Assembly (NCBI GenBank): GCA_017469945.1
Contig: JAFUFI010000021.1
Coordinates: 1 to 52,269 of the forward strand
Reading direction: 5' to 3'
Length of the DNA stretch: 52,269 nucleotides
Source of the DNA: Lachnospiraceae bacterium
GTDB taxonomy: Bacteria; Bacillota; Clostridia; Lachnospirales; Lachnospiraceae
In this document: positions 8,333-16,318 of the stretch, piece by piece
Position numbering within the stretch: position 1 is the first letter of the stretch
Layout: the number at the start of each line of letters is the position of its first letter
Program-made: the position numbers and the translations under genes
Notes under the pieces: model-generated
What the model saw: only the letters and a program-made list of their open reading frames with translations
The model's database searches: none
Told to the model about the DNA's origin: nothing

Positions 8333-9420
8333 ACGAGTTCCAGGTTTGGTGCCTCGATATAAAAATTACGATCTGCGAAGTTGGCCTCGTTAGAAAACTT
8401 TAAAGTCTTTAAGTTCTCCATTTTTTCGAGCTTAGGGCTAAAAACATTTCCATATTTAGTCACTGAGTCAGGGATAATGATTTCTTCAAGATTGCTGCAT
8501 TTGTTAAAAATTAAAATCTCAAGATCAGTTACATTCTCGGGTATAACAAGTGACGTAATTCCGCTTTCCTCAAATGTTCCCGCTCCCAGGTCCTTTAATC
8601 CCTCCGGAAGAACAACTTCACTTAATGAACTGCATTTTGAAAAAGCTGCGCCAAGAGATTCTACTGTCTCCGGAAGAGATACAGAAGTAAGTGATTCACA
8701 ACCGCTAAATGCCGCACTCAGATTTTTTGCCCCGTAAGGAATAATTACAGACTCCAGACACTTGCAACCGTCAAATGCATGCTCCCAATTTGGTAATACT
8801 TCATATGTTCCTTCAAAGGTAACATTCTTCAGGTTTTTACAACCATTAAAGAGATATTTACCCTCAATATACTTAACTGTGGAAGGTATGGTAATGGATT
8901 CTATATCACTTCCATCAAAAGCATTTCCCAATACAACCTTTATATAATCCGGGATCACAAATTCAGAGCTATCATAAGAATCTCTTAAAAAAAATTTACC
9001 CAGGGCCACAACCGGGTATGTATTGCCGTCGTACTCGATCTCGGGCTGGAATACGGCATTCTCGTTCAAAATCCCGGTAATTTCAGCACACTCTTTATGT
9101 ATTTCGTACCGAATACCAAGGCATTCGTATTTTTCTACAACGGTTGATCCAAGACCGCCTGTAAAGACAAATTCTTCTTCGTCTCCGGCTTTTTCTTCTT
9201 CAGGTTCTTCTTCAGAATTTTCCTGAGTCTCTTCGATATAATCTGCTTCTTCTGCCTCGGTTTCTTCAGTTTCGGATGCCTCTTCATCCTGCACTTCCGC
9301 AACGGTTTCCTGCTCTGCTTCGTGTCCCGAATTGATGGGACCGGCTTCAGACTTTCCGCCGCAGGCACATAATCCGATAGCCAGTGAAGCTACCATTGCT
9401 AAAACCAGTTTTTTCTTCAT
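8314..9420 (-). CDS. BspA-type leucine-rich-repeat lipoprotein, 3' frameshifted
   Basis: A 368-residue predicted lipoprotein. A signal peptide with lipobox LCAC (Cys20) is followed by a long Glu-rich spacer (about 28-80), a small domain and then leucine-rich repeats of the BspA/Treponema type (about 125-365), with repeated units such as ITSLVIPENVTDLE and LEEIIIPDSV. Such proteins are surface exposed and often bind host or matrix ligands; the ligand here is unknown. It has its own strong promoter, AAGGAG nine bases before the ATG, and no operon partner. The frame ends early because of an apparent one-base deletion, leaving out about the last 48 residues, which are still encoded in the next frame. 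The truncated protein could still be exported. Confidence 0.85.
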   Translation of the reverse strand: MKKKLVLAMVASLAIGLCACGGKSEAGPINSGHEAEQETVAEVQDEEASETEETEAEEADYIEETQENSEEEPEEEKAGDEEEFVFTGGLGSTVVEKYECLGIRYEIHKECAEITGILNENAVFQPEIEYDGNTYPVVALGKFFLRDSYDSSEFVIPDYIKVVLGNAFDGSDIESITIPSTVKYIEGKYLFNGCKNLKNVTFEGTYEVLPNWEHAFDGCKCLESVIIPYGAKNLSAAFSGCESLTSVSLPETVESLGAAFSKCSSLSEVVLPEGLKDLGAGTFEESGITSLVIPENVTDLEILIFNKCSNLEEIIIPDSVTKYGNVFSPKLEKMENLKTLKFSNEANFADRNFYIEAPNLELVIFRIM

Positions 9421-9464
9421 TTTAAAAATCTCCTTGCTGTCTATATTTTTTCAAGCAATGCAGA

Positions 9465-9493
9465 ATTGTACGCCACTAGTGTGCGTTAGTCAA
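9465..9493 (-). promoter_or_regulatory. Promoter of the LRR lipoprotein gene
   Basis: Minus strand TTGACT (9488-9493), 17 bp, TACAAT (9465-9470), about 45 bp before the ATG of the LRR gene. Both boxes match the sigma-A consensus at five of six positions. Confidence 0.8.
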
Positions 9494-9514
9494 GGAATTT
9501 GCGATTTTTATACT

Positions 9515-9544
9515 CTAACATTTTTCCCGGTTTTAGGCTATAAT
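9515..9544 (+). promoter_or_regulatory. Promoter of DUF1294/LytTR genes
   Basis: A perfect TATAAT at 9539-9544 with CTAACA (four of six) 18 bp upstream. The -10 ends only six bases before the DUF1294 ATG, so the expected transcription start coincides with the start codon. Confidence 0.55.
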
Positions 9545-9550
9545 GCTTTT

Positions 9551-9853
9551 ATGGATTTTTTGATAATATATTTGGCAATAATAAACATAATTGCCCTGGT
9601 GGCAATGGGCATTGACAAGCAAAAGGCCATAAAGAACCGGTGGCGAATTCCGGAAAAAAGACTTTTTCTGTATGTGATAATTGGCGGCGTCATAGGTGGC
9701 ATCTTCGGAATGTTTGTTTTCAGACACAAAACCAAGCACCCCAAATTTCGGATTTTCTTCCCCCTTATCACAATAGTGGAATATGGCGCACTGATTTTTG
9801 TGCTCATACGGTATCACGATTCACTGACCTATTTCCTGCCAATATTCAACTGA
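9551..9853 (+). CDS. DUF1294 family membrane protein
   Basis: A 100-residue small membrane protein of the DUF1294 family, function unknown. Landmarks are MGIDKQKA followed by NRWRIPE after the first helix and FRHKTKHPKFR after the second; the first and third are the usual family signatures. Four hydrophobic segments are visible. The open frame extends further upstream, but family members begin right at this MDFLIIYL, and the extension looks non-coding. There is no recognisable ribosome site before this ATG; instead a TATAAT box ends six bases upstream, which suggests a leaderless mRNA. The LytTR gene follows after 16 bp and probably shares the transcript. Confidence 0.82.
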   Translation: MDFLIIYLAIINIIALVAMGIDKQKAIKNRWRIPEKRLFLYVIIGGVIGGIFGMFVFRHKTKHPKFRIFFPLITIVEYGALIFVLIRYHDSLTYFLPIFN

Positions 9854-9869
9854 AAGGACATGAACGGAT

Positions 9870-10604
9870 ATGCATATAGCGATTTGCGACGATAATATAG
9901 CCGACAGGAAACAGACCGAGCGCCTTATGAAGCGCGAGGCGGACAGAATGATCTCCATGGGCGATCCCATGTATATTGATTCTTTCGGAAACAGCGAAGC
10001 CCTGCTTAAGACTCCTATGCAGTACGACGCTTTCCTTATCGATATAAGAAACACCGAAGGCGTTACAAGCGCTGATGTTCTCTTCGCCCTGAGGAGCAAA
10101 GGCGTTTCCGCCCCTATCTGCATAATCTACCCAAGACAGGATGAATCCTTTTTTGACAGAAAAGAGCAGGACATCAAGTACCCTTCCGAGACCCTCTTTT
10201 TAGGCAAGCCCCTAAGACCTGCCGAGCTTCACGAGACGATCCTGAAATTAAAAAGGCTCGCGGGAAATCTATCTCCTTCCATCGAGCTTCGCGGAGAATT
10301 CGAGACGAATTATGTCTCCGAGGACGAGATAATAAGCGTCTCCCAATACGGAATAAGGGCGAAGGTCACCCTTACGGAAAACAGGGAAAAGAGCATTAAC
10401 GGCGACGCCTACACCCTTTTTATGGAAATAACAAAAGAGCATGATATGTTCGTCATGCCCTCTTTGAATACTGTTATTAACTTGGATTATGTGGATCACA
10501 TCCGCTTCGGAACCATTTATCTTACAAACGGTCAAAAGTTCAGATGCCACAGAAAAGTTCTTGCTTACGTTAAACACTATCTCTCGGGCTCTGCCGCCGA
10601 CTAA
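9870..10604 (+). CDS. LytTR-type response regulator without a linked kinase
   Basis: A 244-residue regulator. The N-terminal receiver domain (1-130) keeps the acidic pair Asp7/Asp8, the phosphoacceptor Asp58 in FLIDIR and the lysine of LGKPLRP. The usual Thr/Ser switch position falls in IIYPRQ and looks substituted. The C-terminal half (about 140-240) matches the LytTR DNA-binding fold, with EIISVSQYG, VINLDYVDHI and the LTNGQKFRCHR strand. LytTR regulators typically control secreted peptides, bacteriocins or surface functions; no such target or HPK10-type kinase is adjacent. An AAAGGA ribosome site lies upstream. Its stop overlaps the convergent degV stop by four bases. The target is unknown. 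Confidence 0.85.
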   Translation: MHIAICDDNIADRKQTERLMKREADRMISMGDPMYIDSFGNSEALLKTPMQYDAFLIDIRNTEGVTSADVLFALRSKGVSAPICIIYPRQDESFFDRKEQDIKYPSETLFLGKPLRPAELHETILKLKRLAGNLSPSIELRGEFETNYVSEDEIISVSQYGIRAKVTLTENREKSINGDAYTLFMEITKEHDMFVMPSLNTVINLDYVDHIRFGTIYLTNGQKFRCHRKVLAYVKHYLSGSAAD

Positions 10605-11512
10605 ACGGTTACGATCACGCCGCCGTCGTTGGCATAGGTCGAGTTAAGGCCCGCGGTATCAAGGATGATCACCTCATAGAAACTGTCCTTTGCAAGGATG
10701 AGGTTCTTTACCATCTCAGCCTTATCCGGCGCGTTGCAGTGAGAGATCATAAGGCACTTGCACTCTTTATCTTCAACCTCGTTATGTATTACATCGGCCA
10801 GCTTTCCGAAGGCTTTCTTTACGCCGATAGCCTGAGCTTTCTGTACGATACTTCCGTGATCTCCTGCCATAAGAGGCTTGATATTTAAGGTAGAGGCGAT
10901 TATTGCCTTGATTCCGGAGAGTCTTCCGTTTTTCCTTAAGGTCTCGAGATTATCAAGCACAAAAAGCGTGTGCTGCTGATCTCTGAAGGCTTCTACGATC
11001 TCAACGATTTTCTCGAAAGAATATCCCTTTTCCTCCAGCTTTACGATCAGTGAAAAAATCTGCGTCTCTCCAACGCTTGTTGATTCGGAGTCAAACACAT
11101 GGATTTTTTTCTCGCCGTACTTTTCATGATACAGATTCTTGGCAAGGCAGGCGCTGTTATAGCTTCCCGATAATTTTGAAGAGATAGTTATGCAGTATAC
11201 TCTCTCCGCATCGGTCTTAAAGCTTTCTCTGTAGCTTTCGGGGGAAGGGCAGGCGCTCTTTGGGCACTCGGGGCAGTCAGCCACCTTCTTAAGGAAAGAT
11301 TTCTGGTCAAAGGTCTCGTCATCTATGATAGTCTCATCGCCCACATAAAGTATCATGGGAATGTGCATAAATCTGGAATCTTTATCAAATCCTGCCGGGA
11401 ATTCGCAGCAGCTGTCTGTAACAATCTTGTAGTTTCTGTTTTTAAAGTTCTCGGGGCTGTCCATCTTCATCCCGTCGGCGTTTAATTCTTTAAGTACCTC
11501 GATAATATTCAT
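10601..11512 (-). CDS. DegV family fatty-acid-binding protein
   Basis: A 303-residue protein of the DegV family, which bind a fatty acid in a two-domain fold; related FakB proteins present it to the kinase FakA. Visible landmarks are IVTDSCCEFP (the usual VTDS start, about residues 30-39), CPSPESY, the SSKLSGSYNSA loop and the LRKNGRLSG segment. An N-terminal extension of about 27 residues precedes the usual family start, but the ATG is supported by GGAGG at good spacing and by a clear promoter. No fakA homologue is in the window. The GGVIV C-terminus is intact. It is a single-gene transcript converging with the LytTR gene. Confidence 0.9.
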   Translation of the reverse strand: MNIIEVLKELNADGMKMDSPENFKNRNYKIVTDSCCEFPAGFDKDSRFMHIPMILYVGDETIIDDETFDQKSFLKKVADCPECPKSACPSPESYRESFKTDAERVYCITISSKLSGSYNSACLAKNLYHEKYGEKKIHVFDSESTSVGETQIFSLIVKLEEKGYSFEKIVEIVEAFRDQQHTLFVLDNLETLRKNGRLSGIKAIIASTLNIKPLMAGDHGSIVQKAQAIGVKKAFGKLADVIHNEVEDKECKCLMISHCNAPDKAEMVKNLILAKDSFYEVIILDTAGLNSTYANDGGVIVTV

Positions 11513-11554
11513 CAGTTTCCTCCAACGTAGTTTTGATTACTACATACGCAAAAG

Positions 11555-11583
11555 ATTTTACCACAGCCAACGCTGTGTCGTAA
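11555..11583 (-). promoter_or_regulatory. degV promoter with a palindrome in its spacer
   Basis: Minus strand TTACGA (11578-11583), 17 bp, TAAAAT (11555-11560). The spacer contains the inverted repeat CACAGC-CAAC-GCTGTG (11562-11577), a position where a repressor would block polymerase. Confidence 0.6.
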
Positions 11584-11709
11584 ACCATAAGCCCTAAAAC
11601 GTTATACTTTTTTTAGAAATATACTTAAAATCTATGCAGTTTATATGTTAAACTAATCCTCGTGTGGCAAGACCACCCTACATTAGAAGACCAAAAAGGA
11701 GTCCGGAAG

Positions 11710-12225
11710 GTGCTGGCATTAAAAGTTAATGATGTAAACAATTTTATGAAGGGGTTTGTGGCAGGGAATCTTTTTGACCCTTTTCTTATGATAGACGGAC
11801 AGCTAAATACCGCTGTAAACTATACCTTCGACGGCCGGATAAACAAAGAGTTTTATGCATCGGATTCCGATTCCGACTTAAGCCATAGCGATATGCCGCC
11901 CTACGAGTACCAGCCCTGGACCGAGACAAAGGGAAATATCTTTTCTCTTATAAAAGGGTCAAGGACTCCGCTATTTATGCGCTTTACCCTTGCATTAAAA
12001 CCCGAAAAAGCTATGGAGATGCTTTCAAAAGAAATGCCGGACGAGGATTTCTCCTATGTTAAGCTCCTGCTTATTACGATAAAATACGAAAACAGCGCCA
12101 TAACTCTTACTACGGGTACTTCGCAAAAGACCTTCGTAATGAGCCATGACGCCGATAATATTTGGGATAAAAATATCCAAAAGTATTTATCCGCAAAGGG
12201 AACAGATCTTACACTTCTGCAATGA
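11710..12225 (+). CDS. DUF5721 family protein
   Basis: A 171-residue soluble protein that I place in the DUF5721 family found mainly in Lachnospiraceae, function unknown. The frame is open from base 11662, but I choose the GTG at 11710 because AAGGAG lies eight bases before it and the product then begins MLALKVNDVNNFMKG, as family members do. It contains INKEFY and a C-terminal block with ALTLTTGTS-like strands. There is no signal peptide or membrane segment. The last 17 bases overlap the end of the convergent ridA gene. Upstream promoter elements are not clear. Confidence 0.72.
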   Translation: MLALKVNDVNNFMKGFVAGNLFDPFLMIDGQLNTAVNYTFDGRINKEFYASDSDSDLSHSDMPPYEYQPWTETKGNIFSLIKGSRTPLFMRFTLALKPEKAMEMLSKEMPDEDFSYVKLLLITIKYENSAITLTTGTSQKTFVMSHDADNIWDKNIQKYLSAKGTDLTLLQ

Positions 12226-12580
12226 TCTCAATCTCGCAGAGAACCCCCTTGGGAATATCCTTTACCGCTACGCAGCTTCTCGCGGGCTTACTTACAAAGT
12301 ACTCGGCATAAACTGCGTTAAACTCAGCAAAATCATTGATATCAGCAAGGAAGCAGGTTGTCTTTACAACCTTTGAAAAATCGCTTCCGGCTGCCTTTAA
12401 GAGCTCGCCGATGTTCTCACAAACCTGCTTTGTCTGCTCGGCGATAGTATTCGCCTCTACAGCTCCGGTAGCGGGGTTGATGGGAATCTGTCCGGATGCA
12501 AACAAAAGGTTTCCGGTTATGATGCCCTGGGAATAGGGACCGATTGCTGCGGGTGCTTTTTCTGTGGAAATAATCTTCAT
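12209..12580 (-). CDS. ridA: RidA family reactive enamine/imine deaminase
   Basis: A 123-residue protein of the RidA (YjgF/YER057c/UK114) family, which hydrolyses reactive enamines and imines produced by PLP enzymes such as threonine dehydratase. The signature region PARSCVAVKDIPKGVLCEIE near the C-terminus holds the conserved arginine that binds the substrate carboxylate and the terminal glutamate. AIGPYSQG and LFASGQIP match the N-terminal landmarks. Length is typical and members form homotrimers. The ATG overlaps the stop of the preceding small gene (ATGA), so translation is probably coupled. It is the last gene of the long minus-strand run that begins near the arg genes. Confidence 0.95.
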   Translation of the reverse strand: MKIISTEKAPAAIGPYSQGIITGNLLFASGQIPINPATGAVEANTIAEQTKQVCENIGELLKAAGSDFSKVVKTTCFLADINDFAEFNAVYAEYFVSKPARSCVAVKDIPKGVLCEIEIIAEV

Positions 12581-12831
12581 TTTGGTTCCTCCTCGTCGAA
12601 ATCGGCTATAACATAATAGCCTCTGTCGTTTTGTATAATATCTTTAACAACGCCTTTTACAGACGTAAGTCTCTTGGTTAAGGGAATATTGGGGCTCATA
12701 GCAAGAAACGGGTCCTCCTCTATCCCGATGGAATAAAAATAGTTGCTGGGAAGGGTTCCTTCCGTAACAATAACATCCTGACCGACCACAAGCTTACCCG
12801 GTCTTTCCATTTTAAAAGTTATAGTTCTCAT
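12577..12831 (-). CDS. Small unknown protein, 84 aa, coupled to ridA
   Basis: The frame is open further upstream, into the end of holA, but the ATG at 12831 gives a product beginning MRTITFKMERPGKLVVGQDV with a GGTG ribosome site nearby, which is the more credible start. The protein is soluble and strand-rich, with several Val/Ile runs (KGVVKDIIQN, YYVIADF) and an acidic C-terminus. No family is recognised. It lies 31 bp after holA, and its stop overlaps the ridA start by four bases, so the two are probably translated together. Confidence 0.7.
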   Translation of the reverse strand: MRTITFKMERPGKLVVGQDVIVTEGTLPSNYFYSIGIEEDPFLAMSPNIPLTKRLTSVKGVVKDIIQNDRGYYVIADFDEEEPK

Positions 12832-12862
12832 TTTTTCACCGCATACACTTATAATATATTCT

Positions 12863-13864
12863 TTACAACAGGGATAATATAAGAGTCTCGACTCCGAGAA
12901 CATCTGATATTTTACCTGTTTTGATCTCTTCATCCGTCTCTATCGCAAGTTCAAATATGTGTCTTAGCTCCTCTGCGCTGTACTTTGAAGCCCTGTTCAT
13001 ATAAGAGCCTATAAAGTAAGGATTGATCCCGACTTTACTAGCTATCGTATCCCGCTGTTCTCCCTCATCCCTTAAAAGTCTTATCTGAAGAAGCTGGTTA
13101 AACTGCTTTTCCATAAGTACAAGAAGCTTGATGGGAGGCTCTTTTAAAGCGAGCATATCGTAATAGAGTTCCATAGCCTTACGGGCGTTTTTTTCGGATA
13201 TGGCGTCGATAAGCTCGAAGATCTTGTCCTCGATATTCTGGCTGCAGATGATCTCCACATCCTCAGTCTCTATAACATCCTTATCCATGCAGTAAGAGAC
13301 AAGTTTTTCAAGCTCGCTCCTAAGCATAGCCATATCATTGCCCGTCTTGTCAAGTATCCTTCCGGCTGTCTCTACGCTGATCCTCTTTCCCTCTTTTTTC
13401 AGGAAAACACCTATAACGCTTTGGAGCGTTTCTCTCGTTTGCTCGTCTATCTGCGCTACAGCGCCCTTTTCTTTAACAGTCTTATAGAGTCTGCTTCTTT
13501 CGTCAACATCATTCTCGCAAAAGACAAATACACTGGTTTCGCATGGACTCTGAAGGTAATCTGCAAGCTGGTCCCCTCCGGACTTAAATAGGCCGGTATC
13601 CTGAAATACCATAACACGCGTTTCAGCAAGAAAAGGAAGAGTCTCCGCCTGGTCGATAGCCGCCCCGACGTTAACGTTTTTTCCCTCATACATATCCGTG
13701 TTCATATCGCCTTTTTTACCGCCATAATAGTCCATGATCTTCGTAAGATACTGAAGTCTTAAGTATCTTTCTTCGCCGTAAAGGAGCACCATCTGCGGAA
13801 GGGTTTTATTTCTGATATGCTGTTTTAACTGGTCGAATGAGTTTTTGGCGTCCCTGGGCTTCAT
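12863..13864 (-). CDS. holA: DNA polymerase III subunit delta
   Basis: A 333-residue subunit of the clamp loader, which opens the beta sliding clamp and places it on primed DNA. The N-terminal domain shows LLYGEERYL, the usual start of the delta ATPase-like fold, which lacks a true P-loop. Further along, FQDTGLFKSGG and CENDVDERSRLYK match the clamp-binding region. The middle contains NDMAMLRSELEKL, and the C-terminal collar helices end with GVETLILSLL. Length is normal. TAGGAG lies before the start ATG, which follows the GerMN gene by 7 bp. Placement downstream of a regulatory triad is unusual, since holA often neighbours comEC or rpsT; a comEA-like gene is three genes upstream. Confidence 0.93.
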   Translation of the reverse strand: MKPRDAKNSFDQLKQHIRNKTLPQMVLLYGEERYLRLQYLTKIMDYYGGKKGDMNTDMYEGKNVNVGAAIDQAETLPFLAETRVMVFQDTGLFKSGGDQLADYLQSPCETSVFVFCENDVDERSRLYKTVKEKGAVAQIDEQTRETLQSVIGVFLKKEGKRISVETAGRILDKTGNDMAMLRSELEKLVSYCMDKDVIETEDVEIICSQNIEDKIFELIDAISEKNARKAMELYYDMLALKEPPIKLLVLMEKQFNQLLQIRLLRDEGEQRDTIASKVGINPYFIGSYMNRASKYSAEELRHIFELAIETDEEIKTGKISDVLGVETLILSLL

Positions 13865-13871
13865 AAAGCTC

Positions 13872-14828
13872 CTACTCCTCGGTGATATTAAGTGTTGTGA
13901 TTATGTCCTCATTTTTCTCGAACGTGGAAGCAAATATCGAGGGAACAGTTCCGTTAACCATTATCTGTACCTTTTCAACGTTCGGAAGGTCCGTCAGGGC
14001 ATTGACAAGCGAGTACGCCGCCATCTCCGTCGATACATTTCCAACCGTTGTCGTAAAGCCTGAATCAAGATTTACATAGCAGATCCCGTCGCTTGTGGTT
14101 ACGCTGATAACATTTGTCTCGGGATTGATCGTAGGATAAAGACCTTCTATCTGTCCGCTTGGTCCTGCGATCGTTTCCTCCACAACAAACAGCTCAAGGG
14201 GCACGTTGGTTGAGTAGAATTTATCCCTGTAAGCGCTTATAAGACCCGTCCCATCGCTGTTTGCAAAGTAGAGCTTTACCTTAACCTCTTCGTATGTATT
14301 GATAGCATTTCCGTCGTTGTAAATAAAGGTCTTGTCGCTCATACGCCCCACGCCTTTTCCGACTGCATCAACAAGAGGTTCTCCGTCTACGGTAAAAAAT
14401 ACATATCTGATTCCTCTGACCTGAAGGATCGTTTGCACGATTGCGGCCCTTATAAGGACCTCCGTTGTAGTCGGAAGCAGGTAATAAGTCGGAGAAAAAT
14501 CAAGAGTTATCTTTTTCTCTTCAATTCTATACCCGTTTAGCTCTATGGGGTATCCTAAAGGAGCCTTGTACTGAAGAGAATCAGGGTTGTCCCTTAAAAG
14601 CTCTAGAAGTATTTCAACAGACTCTTCTTTGTCATCGGAAAGAACAACATGAGAATAATGGGTCTCAAGCTTTGTCTCGGCATTATTCAGGTAATTGATA
14701 GGGATTCCGCCGCTCGTTTCGTCTCCGGCGCACCCGGCCAAAGCCGAAAGAAGCGATAAAGCCATAAGGACGCAGAGGACTTTTTTTATTCTGTTTTTAA
14801 ATGAAGCATTTTTAAAAACATGTGTCAT
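13872..14828 (-). CDS. Lipoprotein with two GerMN domains
   Basis: A 318-residue predicted lipoprotein. The signal peptide ends in lipobox LAGC (Cys33). The remainder holds two GerMN-type domains, roughly residues 60-175 and 190-310; repeated elements are TEVLIRAAIVQTIL with VDGEPL in the first, and STEMAAYSLVNALTDL with VNGTVP in the second. GerMN domains occur in the germination protein GerM and in LpqB of actinobacteria. I take the ATG four bases after the kinase stop, with AAGGA upstream, rather than the longer open frame that overlaps the kinase. The gene directly follows a response regulator and a sensor kinase, the same arrangement as mtrA-mtrB-lpqB, so it probably modulates that kinase from outside the membrane (inference). 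Confidence 0.82.
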   Translation of the reverse strand: MTHVFKNASFKNRIKKVLCVLMALSLLSALAGCAGDETSGGIPINYLNNAETKLETHYSHVVLSDDKEESVEILLELLRDNPDSLQYKAPLGYPIELNGYRIEEKKITLDFSPTYYLLPTTTEVLIRAAIVQTILQVRGIRYVFFTVDGEPLVDAVGKGVGRMSDKTFIYNDGNAINTYEEVKVKLYFANSDGTGLISAYRDKFYSTNVPLELFVVEETIAGPSGQIEGLYPTINPETNVISVTTSDGICYVNLDSGFTTTVGNVSTEMAAYSLVNALTDLPNVEKVQIMVNGTVPSIFASTFEKNEDIITTLNITEE

Positions 14829-14832
14829 ATAT

Positions 14833-16317
14833 TTATTCCTTGTAGGCTCCCGTGTAATTGAGAGGAATTGTAACCGTAAATGTAGATCCCTCGCCCTCTT
14901 CGCTGACAACTCCTATCGTTCCTCTATGCAGAAGAACAGCGCTCCTCGTGATAGCCAGTCCAAGTCCCGTTCCGCCTATCTCCCGCGAATGCGACTTGTC
15001 TACGCGGTAAAATCTGTCAAATATAAACGGAAGGCTCTCTTCGGGTATACCGCATCCTGAGTCACCGACCGAGAAGATAAAGTTTTTAAAATCGCTGTCT
15101 AAGGTAACGGTAACGCTTCCGTGCTCCTTATTGTACTTGATGGCATTTTCCACAAGGTTTGTCATAATAAGCGACATCTTGACCTCATCCACGTCGGCCA
15201 CAACCTCCCTCTTTTCCTCAAGGGTTAGCTCTATGTCCTTCTTTCGAGCGATGGGCCTGAGTCTCTTAAGTATAATCTCGGCGAGATCTCCGATATTGAC
15301 CGAGGAAATATTTAATTCCTGTTTACTCATATCCATCTTTGTAAGGGACAAAAGATCGGTAATAATACTGTTTTCACGATCAATCTCCGAGGCGATATCC
15401 TCCATAAACTCCCTGTAAAGCTCCGCGGGAGCATCCGGCTGGGCTATAAGAGAATCTGCCAGCACCTTCATAGACGTAAGCGGGGTCTTGAGTTCATGCG
15501 AAACGTTTGAAACAAACTCCTTACGTGAATCGTCAACGGTCTTCATCCTTGACTGCAGCTGGTTAAAAGCGTCAGAGATATGAACTGTCTCGGTATAAGA
15601 CTTTACGGATATAGGATCGTTGCTGTATCCCGCCTTCAATTCCGCTATGGCCTTTGTGATCCTCTCAAAAGGACCGGTAAGCATTCCTGATACGATAAAT
15701 GAGAATGTAACGACCATAACAATTGTTATGATTTCGAAAGCCATAGCATTTCTGTTAAGAGAACGCATCGTTGATGTTATAGTCTGGTCGGAGATACTGG
15801 TAAGCATTACACCCTGAACTGTATTATCGGCATCGGTTGTACTGACGATAGGGGTTGTCATCTCAATGTATCCGTGTTCACCGTCATAGTTTGTGATATT
15901 CTCTCCTCTGAAGCATTTTACCACCTCTTCGGAGATCATAGTCCGCCCCTCGGATATATTGTAGGTATCAAGAATAACCCTGTAGTTTGGTCCGATTATC
16001 ATAACACGGCCTTCATATAGGTTTGAGAGCATATCAAGTTCAGCCTCTATAATCTCGTGCGATTCGAGTTTATAAGGGCTGTTAGGGTTGTAACTGGCAA
16101 GAAATTCATTGGCAATAAGATGGTTTGCGAGGACCATCAGCTGGTTTTGCACCGTAGCGCTTCGCTGCTCAACGGCCTTAACCTCATAGGTCTTTACGAT
16201 AACCAGCTCCATGATGATATTGGGAACTATTCCGACCAGTATCAATATAAGAAAAATTCTGGCCCGCAAGCTACGCAAGCGGACCACGTCCCAGATTTTT
16301 TGCAGACCGGATTTCAC
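14833..16317 (-). CDS. Two-component sensor histidine kinase (PhoR/WalK-like)
   Basis: A 494-residue kinase. It has membrane helices at about 20-43 and 191-215 enclosing a 145-residue extracytoplasmic sensor, a HAMP linker (about 213-265), HisKA with His274 in NVSHELKTPLTS, and an HATPase domain with N-box NLVENAIKYN, G1 VGDSGCGIP and G2 GGTGLGLAI. It would phosphorylate the response regulator encoded one base upstream. The order regulator, kinase, GerMN lipoprotein resembles MtrAB-LpqB and suggests envelope sensing. No PAS domain is evident, which separates it from typical WalK. The signal is unknown. Confidence 0.92.
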   Translation of the reverse strand: MKSGLQKIWDVVRLRSLRARIFLILILVGIVPNIIMELVIVKTYEVKAVEQRSATVQNQLMVLANHLIANEFLASYNPNSPYKLESHEIIEAELDMLSNLYEGRVMIIGPNYRVILDTYNISEGRTMISEEVVKCFRGENITNYDGEHGYIEMTTPIVSTTDADNTVQGVMLTSISDQTITSTMRSLNRNAMAFEIITIVMVVTFSFIVSGMLTGPFERITKAIAELKAGYSNDPISVKSYTETVHISDAFNQLQSRMKTVDDSRKEFVSNVSHELKTPLTSMKVLADSLIAQPDAPAELYREFMEDIASEIDRENSIITDLLSLTKMDMSKQELNISSVNIGDLAEIILKRLRPIARKKDIELTLEEKREVVADVDEVKMSLIMTNLVENAIKYNKEHGSVTVTLDSDFKNFIFSVGDSGCGIPEESLPFIFDRFYRVDKSHSREIGGTGLGLAITRSAVLLHRGTIGVVSEEGEGSTFTVTIPLNYTGAYKE

Positions 16318-16318
16318 T

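Noticed and set aside
8320..8340. Programmed -1 frameshifting in the LRR gene
   Set aside because: The sequence lacks an X XXY YYZ slippery heptamer and no downstream hairpin was seen; a single-base deletion explains it better.
9332..9550. Upstream extension of the DUF1294 frame
   Set aside because: It would cross the LRR gene promoter and add 73 residues absent from the family; the ATG at 9551 fits the family start.
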